Source: Muricauda sp. SCSIO 64092 (GTDB lineage Bacteria > Bacteroidota > Bacteroidia > Flavobacteriales > Flavobacteriaceae). Taken from it: a stretch of 64,000 nucleotides of DNA. The stretch lies in contig NZ_CP095413.1 of the NCBI RefSeq assembly GCF_023016285.1, positions 4,047,001-4,111,000 of the forward strand, written 5' to 3'. Positions 54,880 through 63,971 of this stretch are shown here, piece by piece. A program made the position numbers and the translations under genes. The notes below the pieces were generated by a model that was given only the letters and a program-made list of their open reading frames with translations, was not told where the DNA came from and made no database searches. Numbering within the stretch: the first letter of the stretch is position 1; every line of letters begins with the position of its first letter.

Positions 54880-56602
54880 AAAAGAGGTCGTCTAGAAAGT
54901 AATTTTTAGGCGACTTTTTTTGTTTGTCCTATTTTCTGGATTTGGGAAGTTATTTTTCCGTTTGTTTATGGTTGAAGGGTTCAAGGTTGGTTTCAAAGGG
55001 CCAGACTTAGCTTTTTGAGGTTATGTGCCATTGCAATGAGTCCAAATTCGGTCTCTACCTTTTCGATCCCCCTTAACATAAAGCGTTTGAATGCCATGTT
55101 CTGCTTTATGTTTCCAAAAATGGCCTCTATGTCCCAGCACCTTTGTTTGCGGTGGGCGATACCATCTTCGGAGAGCAGTTTTTCCCTTGCCCTTTGTTTG
55201 TGGCGTTCCAGGTTATGGTTGCGTTCCACGACCCTATTGCCTTTGGCCTTGTGGCAGAGGGGGCGGATGGGACATCCCGAACAGTTTTTGGCCTGGTATT
55301 GGTGTATGGTCTGTAGGTATCCCTTCTTAGTGGTCCGTTGAAAGCTTCCAATATGGGTCATCCCTTGACCCATAGGGCAATAATAGGTGTCGGTTTGTTC
55401 ATTATAATGGAGCTTGTCCACGGTAAAGGGCTTTTTGACCTTGCCCGACTTGGCCTCCTGTTGTTCTTTGTGGAAATAATTGTACTTGACAAAGGCATCG
55501 ATGCCCTGATCTTCCATCTTTTGATAGTTTTCCTCACTGCCATAGCCTGAGTCAGCGGTCACCCTTCCCGGCATTTGGCCAAAACTGCTTTGGTGTTCTT
55601 CAAGGTGGCCGGGAAGTGTTGTAGTGTCGGTAGGGCTTTGTTCCAAAGTGTAATTGACAAGGAACTGGTTGTTGGATGACCCCTGGATGTTGTAGCCCGC
55701 TTTCAACTGTCCGTTCTTCATATGGTCATCCTTCATCCGCATGAAGGTGGCATCGGGGTCGGTCTTGCTGTAACTGCCACGATTGCCAAGTATCTTATCC
55801 TGCTCATTGTACTTGGCCACTTTGTCCGGCCAGTTCTTCTTGGCATAGGTGAGCTTCTGCTTTACCTTCTTGTCCACTTCCTTATCCTTAAGGGCATCAT
55901 TAATGGTATCGACGGTTTTGGTTACTTCTTCAGGGTCAATGGCCGCGAAGCTTGGCTCATTGGGCAATTGTTCCTCTTGGGCATATACCTTCTCGACATA
56001 CGACCATAGTTCCCTTAACTGCTTCTCGATACGCCTGCGCGAGGTCTTGGTCCCCTTTGCCCAGACAAAGGTGTAACGGTTGGCATTGGCCTCTATCTTG
56101 GTGCCGTCCACATAAATGTCCCTCAGGCTTAGGTAGCCCTGCTCGGCCAACAGTGCCACCACTTGGTTGAATATGGCCTTGAACCTGCCCTTGAGCCTTC
56201 CTGAACGGAAGTTGTTTATCGTATTGTGGTCAGGGATGGAACAGCCCGAGAGCCACATAAAGTGTACATTCTCCGATAAGGCCCGTTCTATCTTGCGTGA
56301 GGAGTAAAGGTTACGCAAATAGGCATAGACCAATATCTTCAACAGTACCTTAGGATGGTAGCTGGATGTGCCGCCTCCCTTATAGGTGGCCTCCAAACCG
56401 CCCAGATCTATACTTTCCAAAATTGTGTTGACAACACGGACCGGGTGGTTCACCGGTACTAAATCGTCATAACTCGGCGGCAATAGGCTCAATTGGGATT
56501 GGGAATCGGTCTTCCAGACTTGTTTTCGGCTCATAACCTGAAGTTACTATCCTTTGGGTCCAAAACAAAAAAAAGAGACTGTCTTTTTAGACAGCCTCTT
56601 TT
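54880..56602 (-). mobile_element. IS1182-family insertion sequence
   Basis: About 1.72 kb with one transposase gene. The ends form imperfect inverted repeats: AAAAGAGGTCGTCTAGAAAG at 54880-54899 and, inverted, AAAAGAGGCTGTCTAAAAAG at 56583-56602 (17 of 20 identical). No target duplication is evident at the two junctions. Both ends can also form hairpins. The transposase frame is intact, so the copy may be active. Confidence 0.85.
54993..56534 (-). CDS. IS1182 family transposase
   Basis: 513 residues. N-terminal DUF772-type domain (VPVNHPVRVVNTILESIDLGGLE ... SYHPKVLLKILVYAYLRNLYSSRKIERAL), then the DDE catalytic domain: DIYVDGTKIEANANRYTFVW with the first Asp, VTADSGYGSEENY with the second, and a late RCWDIEAIFGNIKQNM with the Glu. 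Cysteines CPMGQG/CSGCPIRPLC form a zinc-like insert. Complete, no frameshift. Confidence 0.95.
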   Translation of the reverse strand: MSRKQVWKTDSQSQLSLLPPSYDDLVPVNHPVRVVNTILESIDLGGLEATYKGGGTSSYHPKVLLKILVYAYLRNLYSSRKIERALSENVHFMWLSGCSIPDHNTINNFRSGRLKGRFKAIFNQVVALLAEQGYLSLRDIYVDGTKIEANANRYTFVWAKGTKTSRRRIEKQLRELWSYVEKVYAQEEQLPNEPSFAAIDPEEVTKTVDTINDALKDKEVDKKVKQKLTYAKKNWPDKVAKYNEQDKILGNRGSYSKTDPDATFMRMKDDHMKNGQLKAGYNIQGSSNNQFLVNYTLEQSPTDTTTLPGHLEEHQSSFGQMPGRVTADSGYGSEENYQKMEDQGIDAFVKYNYFHKEQQEAKSGKVKKPFTVDKLHYNEQTDTYYCPMGQGMTHIGSFQRTTKKGYLQTIHQYQAKNCSGCPIRPLCHKAKGNRVVERNHNLERHKQRAREKLLSEDGIAHRKQRCWDIEAIFGNIKQNMAFKRFMLRGIEKVETEFGLIAMAHNLKKLSLAL

Positions 56603-56604
56603 TT
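56569..56604. terminator. terminator-like hairpin at the right end of the IS
   Basis: CTGTCT/AGACAG stem with a TTTT loop, one A-C mismatch, then GAG/CTC and A-run/T-run pairing. It overlaps the IS right inverted repeat and may insulate the transposase from outside transcription in both directions. Confidence 0.6.
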
Positions 56605-56705
56605 CTTGCCATACACTTCACTTAATGTATGGAACGCAAGAGGAGTTCATGAATACTGCGTCTTTTGTGCCAAGGTTGTTTACGTTTTTTTTCCACCTAA
56701 TTGCT

Positions 56706-56713
56706 TACTTTTG
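56706..56713 (+). promoter_or_regulatory. -7 box of pyrR-pyrB
   Basis: TACTTTTG fits TAnnTTTG and lies 28 bases before the pyrR ATG, leaving a leader of about 20 bases. That is too short for the PyrR-dependent attenuator known from Bacillus. Confidence 0.55.
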
Positions 56714-56740
56714 TATACCAAACGAGATGTTTGCGCATAC

Positions 56741-57283
56741 ATGAGTCAAAGAATCCTGCTTTCGGCCAAAGAAATCGATATCATTCTTCATCGTTTGGCT
56801 TGTCAATTGCAGGAAAACCATTTGGATTTTACGGATACCGTTCTCATAGGAATACAGCCCAGGGGCATTTTTCTGGCGGAGAGACTGGCCAAAATGCTAA
56901 GGGAGGATTATCGCATAAAGAATGTCAAGCTTGGCTCTTTGGACATCACGTTTTATAGGGATGATTTTAGGCGCGGGGAAAAAACACTCCAAGCCAACAA
57001 GACTAAAATTGACTTTTTGGTCGAAGATAAAAAAGTGGTCTTTGTGGACGATGTACTGTATACCGGGCGAAGTATTCGCGCCGCACTAACGGCCATCCAA
57101 TCTTTTGGAAGACCCCAGGAAATAGAATTGTTGACACTGATCGATAGAAGATTTAGCCGACATTTGCCCATTCAACCCAATTACAAGGGAAGGCAGGTTG
57201 ATGCCATAAACAACGAACGTGTCAATGTGATGTGGAAGGAAAATGATGGCGAAGATGCGGTCTATATAGTTGAAAAGGTATGA
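56741..57283 (+). CDS. pyrR: PyrR bifunctional regulator / uracil phosphoribosyltransferase
   Basis: 180 residues from the ATG at 56741 (MSQRILLSAKEIDIILHRLACQL); the open frame to 56606 has no family support. PRPP-binding loop VVFVDDVLYTGRSIRAAL, IGIQPRGIFLAERL near the start and RQVDAINNERVNVMW at the end are PyrR features. In Firmicutes PyrR binds pyr mRNA; here the short leader argues for a different mode or only the enzymatic role. Overlaps pyrB by 4 bases (ATGA). Confidence 0.93.
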   Translation: MSQRILLSAKEIDIILHRLACQLQENHLDFTDTVLIGIQPRGIFLAERLAKMLREDYRIKNVKLGSLDITFYRDDFRRGEKTLQANKTKIDFLVEDKKVVFVDDVLYTGRSIRAALTAIQSFGRPQEIELLTLIDRRFSRHLPIQPNYKGRQVDAINNERVNVMWKENDGEDAVYIVEKV

Positions 57284-58206
57284 GTACACTGAGTGTGGAT
57301 CATTTATTGGGAATAAAGTACCTTACCAAAGAGGATATCGATCTTATTTTTGAAACTGCAGATCATTTTAAGGAAGTCATCAATCGATCCATAAAAAAGG
57401 TTCCCACGCTTAGGGATATTACCATTGCCAATATTTTCTTTGAAAATTCGACCCGAACAAAACTATCTTTCGAATTGGCAGAGAAACGGCTGTCGGCTGA
57501 TGTGATCAATTTTTCGGCATCACAATCCTCGGTCAAAAAAGGGGAAACGCTCATAGATACCGTCAATAATATCCTATCCATGAAGGTGGATATGGTAGTA
57601 ATGCGACATCCAAATCCCGGGGCAGGTATTTTTTTGTCCAAGCATGTGGACGCTTCCATTGTGAATGCTGGGGACGGTGCGCATGAACATCCAACACAGG
57701 CGTTGTTGGATTCCTATTCCATCCGTGAACGATTGGGCAATGTGGCCGGCAAAAACGTGGTTATAGTAGGGGATATATTGCATTCCAGGGTTGCCCTATC
57801 CAATATTTTTGCGCTTCAGCTTCAAGGGGCAAATGTTAAGGTTTGTGGGCCAAAGACCTTATTGCCCAAATATATTGAGTCTTTGGGGGTGGGCGTGGAG
57901 ACCAATCTCAAAAGCGCCTTGCAATGGTGTGATGTGGCCAATATGCTGCGGGTCCAAAATGAACGTTTGGACGTAAGCTATTTTCCTACCACAAGGGAAT
58001 ATACGCAGCAGTATGGATTAAATAAAAAACTTCTTCAGGAGTTGGATAGGGAAATTGTAGTAATGCACCCAGGACCTATAAACAGAGGGGTTGAAATTAC
58101 AAGTGATGTGGCAGATTCCGGTCAGTCCATCATTCTGGAACAAGTGGAAAATGGAGTAGCCATAAGAATGGCGGTCATTTATCTTTTGGCATCAAAAATT
58201 AAATAA
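57280..58206 (+). CDS. pyrB: aspartate carbamoyltransferase catalytic chain
   Basis: 308 residues; commits carbamoyl phosphate and aspartate to pyrimidine synthesis. FENSTRTKLSFE near residue 55 binds carbamoyl phosphate, HEHPTQALLD and GDILHSRVALSN follow, and HPGPINRGVE near 263 closes the aspartate site. Normal length. Translationally coupled to pyrR; no pyrI in this window. Confidence 0.97.
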   Translation: MSTLSVDHLLGIKYLTKEDIDLIFETADHFKEVINRSIKKVPTLRDITIANIFFENSTRTKLSFELAEKRLSADVINFSASQSSVKKGETLIDTVNNILSMKVDMVVMRHPNPGAGIFLSKHVDASIVNAGDGAHEHPTQALLDSYSIRERLGNVAGKNVVIVGDILHSRVALSNIFALQLQGANVKVCGPKTLLPKYIESLGVGVETNLKSALQWCDVANMLRVQNERLDVSYFPTTREYTQQYGLNKKLLQELDREIVVMHPGPINRGVEITSDVADSGQSIILEQVENGVAIRMAVIYLLASKIK

Positions 58207-58207
58207 T

Positions 58208-58540
58208 ATGATTTTCGACAAAAAAGGAACCACAACCACTGTGTTCCAGGAAAATATAGCTTTGGCAACATTTCTTCAGAATTTAAATACATCCTATCCC
58301 AAATTAAAACATGATAATATTATTATCAATCTATTTTCTTTCGATAGCCTTTCCTCAAATGATGTCCTTGAATTTTTAGAACTTTCCAATACCCATAGAA
58401 GTTCCGGCAAATCTTTTGTGCTCGTTACCGATAAGGTCCCCTATGATGAAATTCCCGAGGAAATCTGTTTGGTCCCCACCTTGCAGGAAGCAAAAGACAT
58501 TATTGAGATGGAGGAAATAGAACGGGATTTAGGTTTGTAA
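58208..58540 (+). CDS. STAS-like small protein upstream of rnz
   Basis: 110 residues with alternating strands and helices: DNIIINLFSFDSLSSNDVLEFLELSNTHRSSGKSFVLVT and a conserved end LVPTLQEAKDIIEMEEIERDLG. The fold pattern (strand-helix-strand-helix) resembles STAS domains, but no phosphorylatable Ser is certain. Commonly found next to ribonuclease Z in Flavobacteria, so the pair may be linked. Starts 1 base behind pyrB. Confidence 0.75.
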   Translation: MIFDKKGTTTTVFQENIALATFLQNLNTSYPKLKHDNIIINLFSFDSLSSNDVLEFLELSNTHRSSGKSFVLVTDKVPYDEIPEEICLVPTLQEAKDIIEMEEIERDLGL

Positions 58541-58567
58541 TGAAAAAGGGAAAATTGAAAATTAGGT

Positions 58568-58927
58568 TTGGACAGATCGAAAAATATAATTCAACAAAGA
58601 ACATTTGCCCTTGCCCTAAGAGTGATTCAATTGGTTGAATACCTTGAAAAAGAAGAAAGGGAATACGTTCTTTCCAAACAGTTGATGCGCTCAGGTACTG
58701 CCGTTGGAGCTTTGTTCAGAGAGGCCGAACATGTGGAAAGTAAAAAAGACTTCATCCCTAAAATGTCCATATCGCTAAAAGAAGCCAATGAGACCAAGTA
58801 TTCGCTGGACCTTTTGGCAGAATCCGGATTGGTTACCAAAGAGGGGTTGACTCAGCTCCAAGAAGACGGTATAGAAGTAATTAAGATTTTGGTTTCAATT
58901 GTAAAATCGAGTAAAAATAATGTGTGA
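58568..58927 (+). CDS. four-helix-bundle protein (23S rRNA intervening-sequence type, S23)
   Basis: 119 residues, all helical: FALALRVIQLVEYLEKEEREYVLSKQLMRSGTAVGALFREAEHVESKKDFIPKMSISLKEANETKYSLDLL matches the avd/S23 four-helix-bundle family (PF05635). The start is TTG at 58568; an in-frame stop lies 10 bases upstream and no ATG fits. Such genes occur at scattered positions in Bacteroidetes genomes, and this one sits between two otherwise paired genes, so it may be an insertion. Function unknown. Confidence 0.82.
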   Translation: MDRSKNIIQQRTFALALRVIQLVEYLEKEEREYVLSKQLMRSGTAVGALFREAEHVESKKDFIPKMSISLKEANETKYSLDLLAESGLVTKEGLTQLQEDGIEVIKILVSIVKSSKNNV

Positions 58928-58978
58928 ACAATTCGTTATTCCCCACTTTCAATTAGTAACTATTAATTGTGGAACAAA

Positions 58979-59884
58979 GTGAAACTTACGATACTAGGCT
59001 GTTATTCGGCTACTCCGAGAACAATGACAAATCCTACGTCCCAGATCCTGGAGATAAAAAACCACATGTTTTTGATTGATTGTGGAGAAGGGACACAAGT
59101 TCAACTTCGCAAGGCCAAAATAAAGTTTTCACGAATCAATCATATTTTTATTTCCCATTTACACGGTGATCACTTTTTTGGATTGCCGGGCCTTATTTCT
59201 ACCTTTAGATTGTTGGGTAGGAAAAGGGAACTGCACGTTTATGGTCCAAAAGGTATAAAAGAAGCCGTGACCCTTTTTTTGAAATTGGGGGATTCCTGGA
59301 CCAACTATCCGCTGATCTTCCATGAGTTGATCTCAAAAGAACGGGAACTGGTCTTTGAGGATGAAAAAGTAACCGTAACCACAATCCCATTGGAACATCG
59401 GGTCTATACCAATGGTTTTTTGTTCAAGGAAAAAGAAGCGTCAAGAACGTTAAATATAGAAGCTGTTTCGCAATATGGCATTGATAAAAGCCAATTCAAC
59501 AATATTAAAAATGGAAGGGATATGGTTTTGGAAGATGGAAGGCTTGTTGAAAACAAAAAGCTGACTTTTGACCCACCCCCACCAAAAAGCTATGCCTTTT
59601 GTACTGATACGACCTATAAGGAGAATATTGTTCCCCAAATTGAAAACGTGGACGTATTGTACCATGAATCCACTTTTTTGGAATCCGAACTGCATTTATG
59701 TGCGAAAACGAAACATAGTACGGCCAAACAGGCTGCAGGAATTGCAAAAAAGGCAAATGCAGGTGCCTTAATACTTGGACATTATTCCACAAGATACAAA
59801 TCATTGGAGCTGTTCAGGCAGGAAGCGGCGCAAGTTTTTGACAAGGTGCTATTGGCAGATGACGGAAAGGTATTTGAGTTCTGA
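58979..59884 (+). CDS. rnz: ribonuclease Z
   Basis: 301 residues from the GTG at 58979 (MKLTILGCYSATPRTMTNPTSQ), the family start; an in-frame TTG at 58967 adds four residues. Metallo-beta-lactamase fold with the tRNase Z motif FISHLHGDHFFGLPG, CTDTTY, YHESTFL and the late GHYSTRY. Processes tRNA 3' ends in the cytoplasm. Confidence 0.94.
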   Translation: MKLTILGCYSATPRTMTNPTSQILEIKNHMFLIDCGEGTQVQLRKAKIKFSRINHIFISHLHGDHFFGLPGLISTFRLLGRKRELHVYGPKGIKEAVTLFLKLGDSWTNYPLIFHELISKERELVFEDEKVTVTTIPLEHRVYTNGFLFKEKEASRTLNIEAVSQYGIDKSQFNNIKNGRDMVLEDGRLVENKKLTFDPPPPKSYAFCTDTTYKENIVPQIENVDVLYHESTFLESELHLCAKTKHSTAKQAAGIAKKANAGALILGHYSTRYKSLELFRQEAAQVFDKVLLADDGKVFEF

Positions 59885-59923
59885 ATACTTTTACTTCTCC
59901 CCAGTTTTACGGAACTTTGGAGT

Positions 59924-60571
59924 ATGCAAAAGGATTTGAGCAATTACCGAAAGACGTACGAAAAAAGCGAGTTGTCAGAAGATGTTATCTCGGACAATCC
60001 CCTGGAGCTTTTTCAAAAATGGTTTTATGAGGTAGAGGCATCCGATGGTACGGATGAGCCCAATGCCATGACAATCTCCACAATAGGCGACGACGGATTT
60101 CCCAAAAACCGTGTAGTACTGCTAAAAAAGTACACCTATGAAGGCTTTATTTTCTATACCAATTATTTAAGTGAGAAAGGCAGGGCCATTGCGAACGACC
60201 CCAGTGTATGTCTTTCCTTTTTTTGGCCCAACTTGGAAAGACAGATCATTATAAAGGGAAGGGCGGAGAAGATTGCCAAAAACTTGTCCGATGGTTATTT
60301 TGAATCGAGACCGCGGGGAAGCCAATTGGGGGCCATTGTTTCCGAACAGAGTGAGCCCATTGCTTCCAGGGCACTTTTGGAACATCGATTAAAGTTGTTG
60401 GAATCCGAAATGGAGGGTAAGGAATTGGAACGACCGGATACTTGGGGCGGTTATTTGGTTAGACCCATTTCCATGGAGTTCTGGCAAGGAAGGCCTAATA
60501 GGCTCCATGATAGGATCCGCTATTCCCTTCAAGAGGATTACCATTGGAAAATTGAACGATTACAACCTTAA
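59924..60571 (+). CDS. pdxH: pyridoxamine 5'-phosphate oxidase
   Basis: 215 residues, FMN enzyme of pyridoxal phosphate synthesis and salvage. NAMTISTIGDDGFPKNRVVLLKKY, FYTNYLSEKGRAI and the C-terminal EFWQGRPNRLHDRIRY are diagnostic. Normal length. Followed after 3 bases by the SixA-like gene. Confidence 0.96.
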   Translation: MQKDLSNYRKTYEKSELSEDVISDNPLELFQKWFYEVEASDGTDEPNAMTISTIGDDGFPKNRVVLLKKYTYEGFIFYTNYLSEKGRAIANDPSVCLSFFWPNLERQIIIKGRAEKIAKNLSDGYFESRPRGSQLGAIVSEQSEPIASRALLEHRLKLLESEMEGKELERPDTWGGYLVRPISMEFWQGRPNRLHDRIRYSLQEDYHWKIERLQP

Positions 60572-60574
60572 ACA

Positions 60575-61060
60575 ATGAAAAACATCATTTTTGTTAGACA
60601 TGGAAAGTCATCTTGGGACTACCAGGTAGATGACAAGGACAGACCCTTAAAGGAACGCGGTATCAGCGACGCACATTTGGTCGTTGGGGAGCTCAAGAAA
60701 CGCAATTTACGTATTGATAAGTGCTTTTCCAGTCCTGCAAATAGGGCACTGCATACCTGTCTCATTTTTTTGAGGAATCTCCGGTTTGATTTTGAAAAGT
60801 TCCAGGTGACCGAGGCACTTTATGATTTTTCGGGCCAGTCCGTATCGGACTTTTTAAAAGGTTTGTCGGACGAAGATTCAACGGTGATGATCTTTGGTCA
60901 TAATTATGCTTTTACCAATCTTGTTAATTTGCTTGGGGATGCCTATATTGACAATCTACCCACTGCCGGTATGGCAATTTTACAGGTGGACGTGGAGCAT
61001 TGGAAAGATGTAAAGAAAGGAAAAACAAAAGAATTGGTATTCCCAAAAGAATTGAGATAA
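60575..61060 (+). CDS. SixA-like histidine phosphatase
   Basis: 161 residues with the phosphoglycerate-mutase-like motif FVRHGKSSWD (catalytic His and Arg) at the start, SSPANRALHT and a second His in IFGHNYAFT. SixA dephosphorylates histidine phosphoproteins in E. coli; the target here is unknown. Its place between pdxH and ppk1 fits a link to phosphate metabolism. Confidence 0.88.
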   Translation: MKNIIFVRHGKSSWDYQVDDKDRPLKERGISDAHLVVGELKKRNLRIDKCFSSPANRALHTCLIFLRNLRFDFEKFQVTEALYDFSGQSVSDFLKGLSDEDSTVMIFGHNYAFTNLVNLLGDAYIDNLPTAGMAILQVDVEHWKDVKKGKTKELVFPKELR

Positions 61061-61066
61061 AAAGAA

Positions 61067-63148
61067 ATGGCAAAACCCAAAAATGAATATGTAAATAGGG
61101 AAATAAGTTGGTTGCACTTTAATGATCGGGTACTTCAAGAAAGTGCGGATAAAAATGTCCCCCTTATAGAGAGACTTCGTTTTTTGGGAATCTTCAGTAA
61201 TAATCTCGATGAATTTTTTAAGGTTCGTTATGCCACGGTAAAACGTATTGTGGATGCGGGTAAATCCGGGAAGAGCGTTCTTGGGGGTCAGGTAGCAAAG
61301 GATTTACTGGAGGAAATCACCAGAATAGTCATTAAACAACAAGCCAAGAGCTTGGCCATACTGACCAAAATTGAACGTGAGTTTGCCACGGAAAACATTT
61401 TTATCATTGATGAAACCAAAGTTTCGGAAAAACAAGCGCCCTTTATTAAGGATTACTTTCTGCGAAAGGTAAATCCGCAACTCACCACCATTATTTTGAA
61501 CAACCTTAGGGAATTCCCATTGTTGAAGGATACCGCGGCTTATTTGGCGGTGCGAATGGTACTCAACAGGGAAATAGGCACCTTCCTTAGAAAACGTAAC
61601 GAAGTGCAATATGCACTTATCGAAATTCCTAAGGGAATAGACCGGTTTGTGGTATTGCCGGAGGAAGATGGTAAAAATTATATCATCATCCTGGATGATG
61701 TCATACGTTATTGTTTGGACAGCATCTTTACCATGTTCGAATACCAGGATATTTCGGCACATATGATCAAGATTACCCGTGATGCCGAATTGGATATTGA
61801 CAATGACCTCAGTAAAAGTTTTATCCAGAAAATATCTTCCAGTGTTGAAGGACGAAAGGTAAGTAACCCTGTACGATTTGTCTATGACAAACGAATTAAG
61901 ATAGATACGCTTCGTTTTCTCAAGGAAAAAATGGACATAGAGGAAACGGATAGCGTAATTCCTGGAGGGCGGTACCATAATAGACGGGATTATATGGGAT
62001 TCCCAAGCCTGGGCAGAACAGATCTGTTATATGATAAGATCGATCCCCTCCCTATTAAGGGCTTGTCCCTTGAGGGTAGTATCTTTGAGAAAATAGGTCA
62101 AAAGGACTATTTGCAATATGCGCCTTACCATACGTTTGCCTACGTCATCAAGTTTTTGAAGGAAGCGGCCCTAGATCCATTTGTTAAATCGATAAAAATC
62201 ACAGTTTACCGATTGGCAAAAAATTCCCAGGTAGCGGCGGCCTTGGTAAATGCCGTAAAAAACGGAAAGGAAGTCATTGTTCAAATTGAGTTACAGGCGC
62301 GTTTTGATGAACAGGCGAACATTAAATATGCCAATAATCTCCAAAAAGAAGGTATAAAACTGATTTTTGGGGTCCCTGGGTTAAAGGTCCACAGTAAGAT
62401 TTGTTTGGTGGAACGGGAAGAAGGGAATACCGTAAAACGGTACGGTTTTATCAGCACTGGAAATTTTAATGAGTCCACTGCAAAAATTTATACCGATTAT
62501 ACACTTTTTACCGCCCATGATGGCATTTTAAAGGAACTTGACAAAGTATTTGGCTTTTTTGAAACCACCTACAAGATCAATAAATACAAACATTTGGTGG
62601 TATCCCCACATTACACCAAAAATAAATTTAGCAAACTGATTGATGATGAGATAGCCAATGCTGTTAACGGGAAGGACGCTTTGATCCAGATCAAGATGAA
62701 TAGCTTTACCTCCTATAAAATGGTAGATAAGCTTTACGAAGCGAGCAGGGCAGGTGTGAAAGTCCAACTTATCATCAGGGGTATTTGTTGTTTAGTGCCG
62801 GGAGTGGAGGGGATGAGTGACAATATCGAGGTCATTAGCGTGGTTGATAAATTCCTGGAGCATCCAAGGTTGTTCATTTTTGGCAATGCCGGTAATCCAA
62901 AGGTCTATATTTCCTCTGCGGACTGGATGACCCGAAATTTGGATTATCGTGTTGAGGTGGGATGTCCAATTTATGATGAAGGGGTAAAGCAGGAATTGAT
63001 CGATACTTTTGAGATTTCCTGGAAGGATAATGTAAAGGCCAGGGTTTTTTCAAAGGTTCAGGACAATGCTTATAAGGATGATGACAAACCCCTTGTACGT
63101 TCCCAATTCGCAACCTATGACTACTATTTAAAAAAATTGGAAGAATAG
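61067..63148 (+). CDS. ppk1: polyphosphate kinase 1
   Basis: 693 residues; reversibly makes polyphosphate from ATP at the membrane. N-terminal domain with YVNREISWLHFNDRVLQES and FSNNLDEFFKVR, the head domain, then two phospholipase-D-like halves with ITVYRLAKNSQVAAALVNAVKNGKEV and GLKVHSKICLV carrying the phosphorylated or catalytic His. Length is typical. Six bases behind the SixA-like gene. Confidence 0.96.
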   Translation: MAKPKNEYVNREISWLHFNDRVLQESADKNVPLIERLRFLGIFSNNLDEFFKVRYATVKRIVDAGKSGKSVLGGQVAKDLLEEITRIVIKQQAKSLAILTKIEREFATENIFIIDETKVSEKQAPFIKDYFLRKVNPQLTTIILNNLREFPLLKDTAAYLAVRMVLNREIGTFLRKRNEVQYALIEIPKGIDRFVVLPEEDGKNYIIILDDVIRYCLDSIFTMFEYQDISAHMIKITRDAELDIDNDLSKSFIQKISSSVEGRKVSNPVRFVYDKRIKIDTLRFLKEKMDIEETDSVIPGGRYHNRRDYMGFPSLGRTDLLYDKIDPLPIKGLSLEGSIFEKIGQKDYLQYAPYHTFAYVIKFLKEAALDPFVKSIKITVYRLAKNSQVAAALVNAVKNGKEVIVQIELQARFDEQANIKYANNLQKEGIKLIFGVPGLKVHSKICLVEREEGNTVKRYGFISTGNFNESTAKIYTDYTLFTAHDGILKELDKVFGFFETTYKINKYKHLVVSPHYTKNKFSKLIDDEIANAVNGKDALIQIKMNSFTSYKMVDKLYEASRAGVKVQLIIRGICCLVPGVEGMSDNIEVISVVDKFLEHPRLFIFGNAGNPKVYISSADWMTRNLDYRVEVGCPIYDEGVKQELIDTFEISWKDNVKARVFSKVQDNAYKDDDKPLVRSQFATYDYYLKKLEE

Positions 63149-63152
63149 GATA

Positions 63153-63734
63153 TTACCCGTGCATGGTTTCCTTTTTACCAAGATTTTTCATAATCTCGGC
63201 TTCATGGTCCAACAGGGACTGCCATTTTTCATCAACCACTTTACGGTCCCCATATTTGCGGGCAAACTTTAAGAACATGGTATAGTGATTGGCCTCGCTT
63301 ACCATTAGTTTTTTGTAAAATTCCGCCAAATCGCTATCGGCAATATGTTCGGACAACAATCTAAAGCGTTCACAGCTCCGTGCTTCAATAAGGGCCGCAT
63401 ATAACAGTTTATGTACCAAATGGGTCTCCCTGCTTCCGCCCTTGGGGAAAAACTTCATCAGTTCTATGACGTATTCATCCTTACGTTCCCTACCCAAAGT
63501 CCATCCTCGCGCTAAAATTTTTTCATGCACCATATTAAAATGCCCCATTTCTTCACGGGAAAGGGCAATCATTTCTTTGACCAATTCGGATTTTTCCGGA
63601 AAACCAATGATGAGCGATATTGCCGTACTTGCTGCTTTTTGCTCGCAATAGGCGTGGTCCGTTAGAATTTCCTCAATGTTTTTTTCAACAATGTTTACCC
63701 ATCTAGGGTCGGTGGGCAGTTTTAATCCGAGCAT
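63153..63734 (-). CDS. miaE: tRNA-(ms2io6A)-hydroxylase MiaE
   Basis: 193 residues, a non-heme di-iron enzyme hydroxylating ms2i6A37 of tRNA. Ferritin-like ligand pairs are visible: EILTDHAYCEQKAA, SREEMGHFNMVHEKI (Glu-x-x-His) and VSEANHYTMFLKFA (Glu-x-x-His). Convergent with ppk1, with only 4 bases between the stops. Confidence 0.93.
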   Translation of the reverse strand: MLGLKLPTDPRWVNIVEKNIEEILTDHAYCEQKAASTAISLIIGFPEKSELVKEMIALSREEMGHFNMVHEKILARGWTLGRERKDEYVIELMKFFPKGGSRETHLVHKLLYAALIEARSCERFRLLSEHIADSDLAEFYKKLMVSEANHYTMFLKFARKYGDRKVVDEKWQSLLDHEAEIMKNLGKKETMHG

Positions 63735-63826
63735 AAAAGAATAAATTTTGATAAAGGTAGGTCTTCCTCATTTGGATTACAACCATTGATCATTGCCTAT
63801 TGAAGTAATTCCTATTTTAACGTGGG

Positions 63827-63904
63827 TTCGATACAATTTTTATCAACCAAAATCCGTCAAATTGAGTGGTTTTTCGCAATGAAATGAAGAAAAATTGTAT
63901 CGAA
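63827..63904. repeat. 15-bp inverted repeat pair
   Basis: TTCGATACAATTTTT (63827-63841) is repeated inverted at 63890-63904 around a 48-base spacer. A shortened third copy, TTCGATACATTTTT, appears in direct orientation at 63963-63976. Confidence 0.75.
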
Positions 63905-63931
63905 ATTAGGATTTTGCAAGAAAATTACTTG

Positions 63932-63964
63932 CCTGCCTGCCCTGCAGCCGGCAGGCAGGTTTTT
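63932..63964 (+). terminator. strong GC hairpin with T-run
   Basis: CCTGCCTGCC (63932-63941) pairs perfectly with GGCAGGCAGG (63950-63959), followed by five T (63960-63964). It has terminator form but no gene ends just upstream on the plus strand, so it may be a dispersed repeat instead. Confidence 0.55.
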
Positions 63965-63971
63965 CGATACA

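Noticed and set aside
56605..56640. Hairpin CTTGCCATACA...TGTATGG...GCAAG as a pyr attenuator
   Set aside because: It lies upstream of the predicted pyrR promoter, so it would not be in the leader; it has no T-run.
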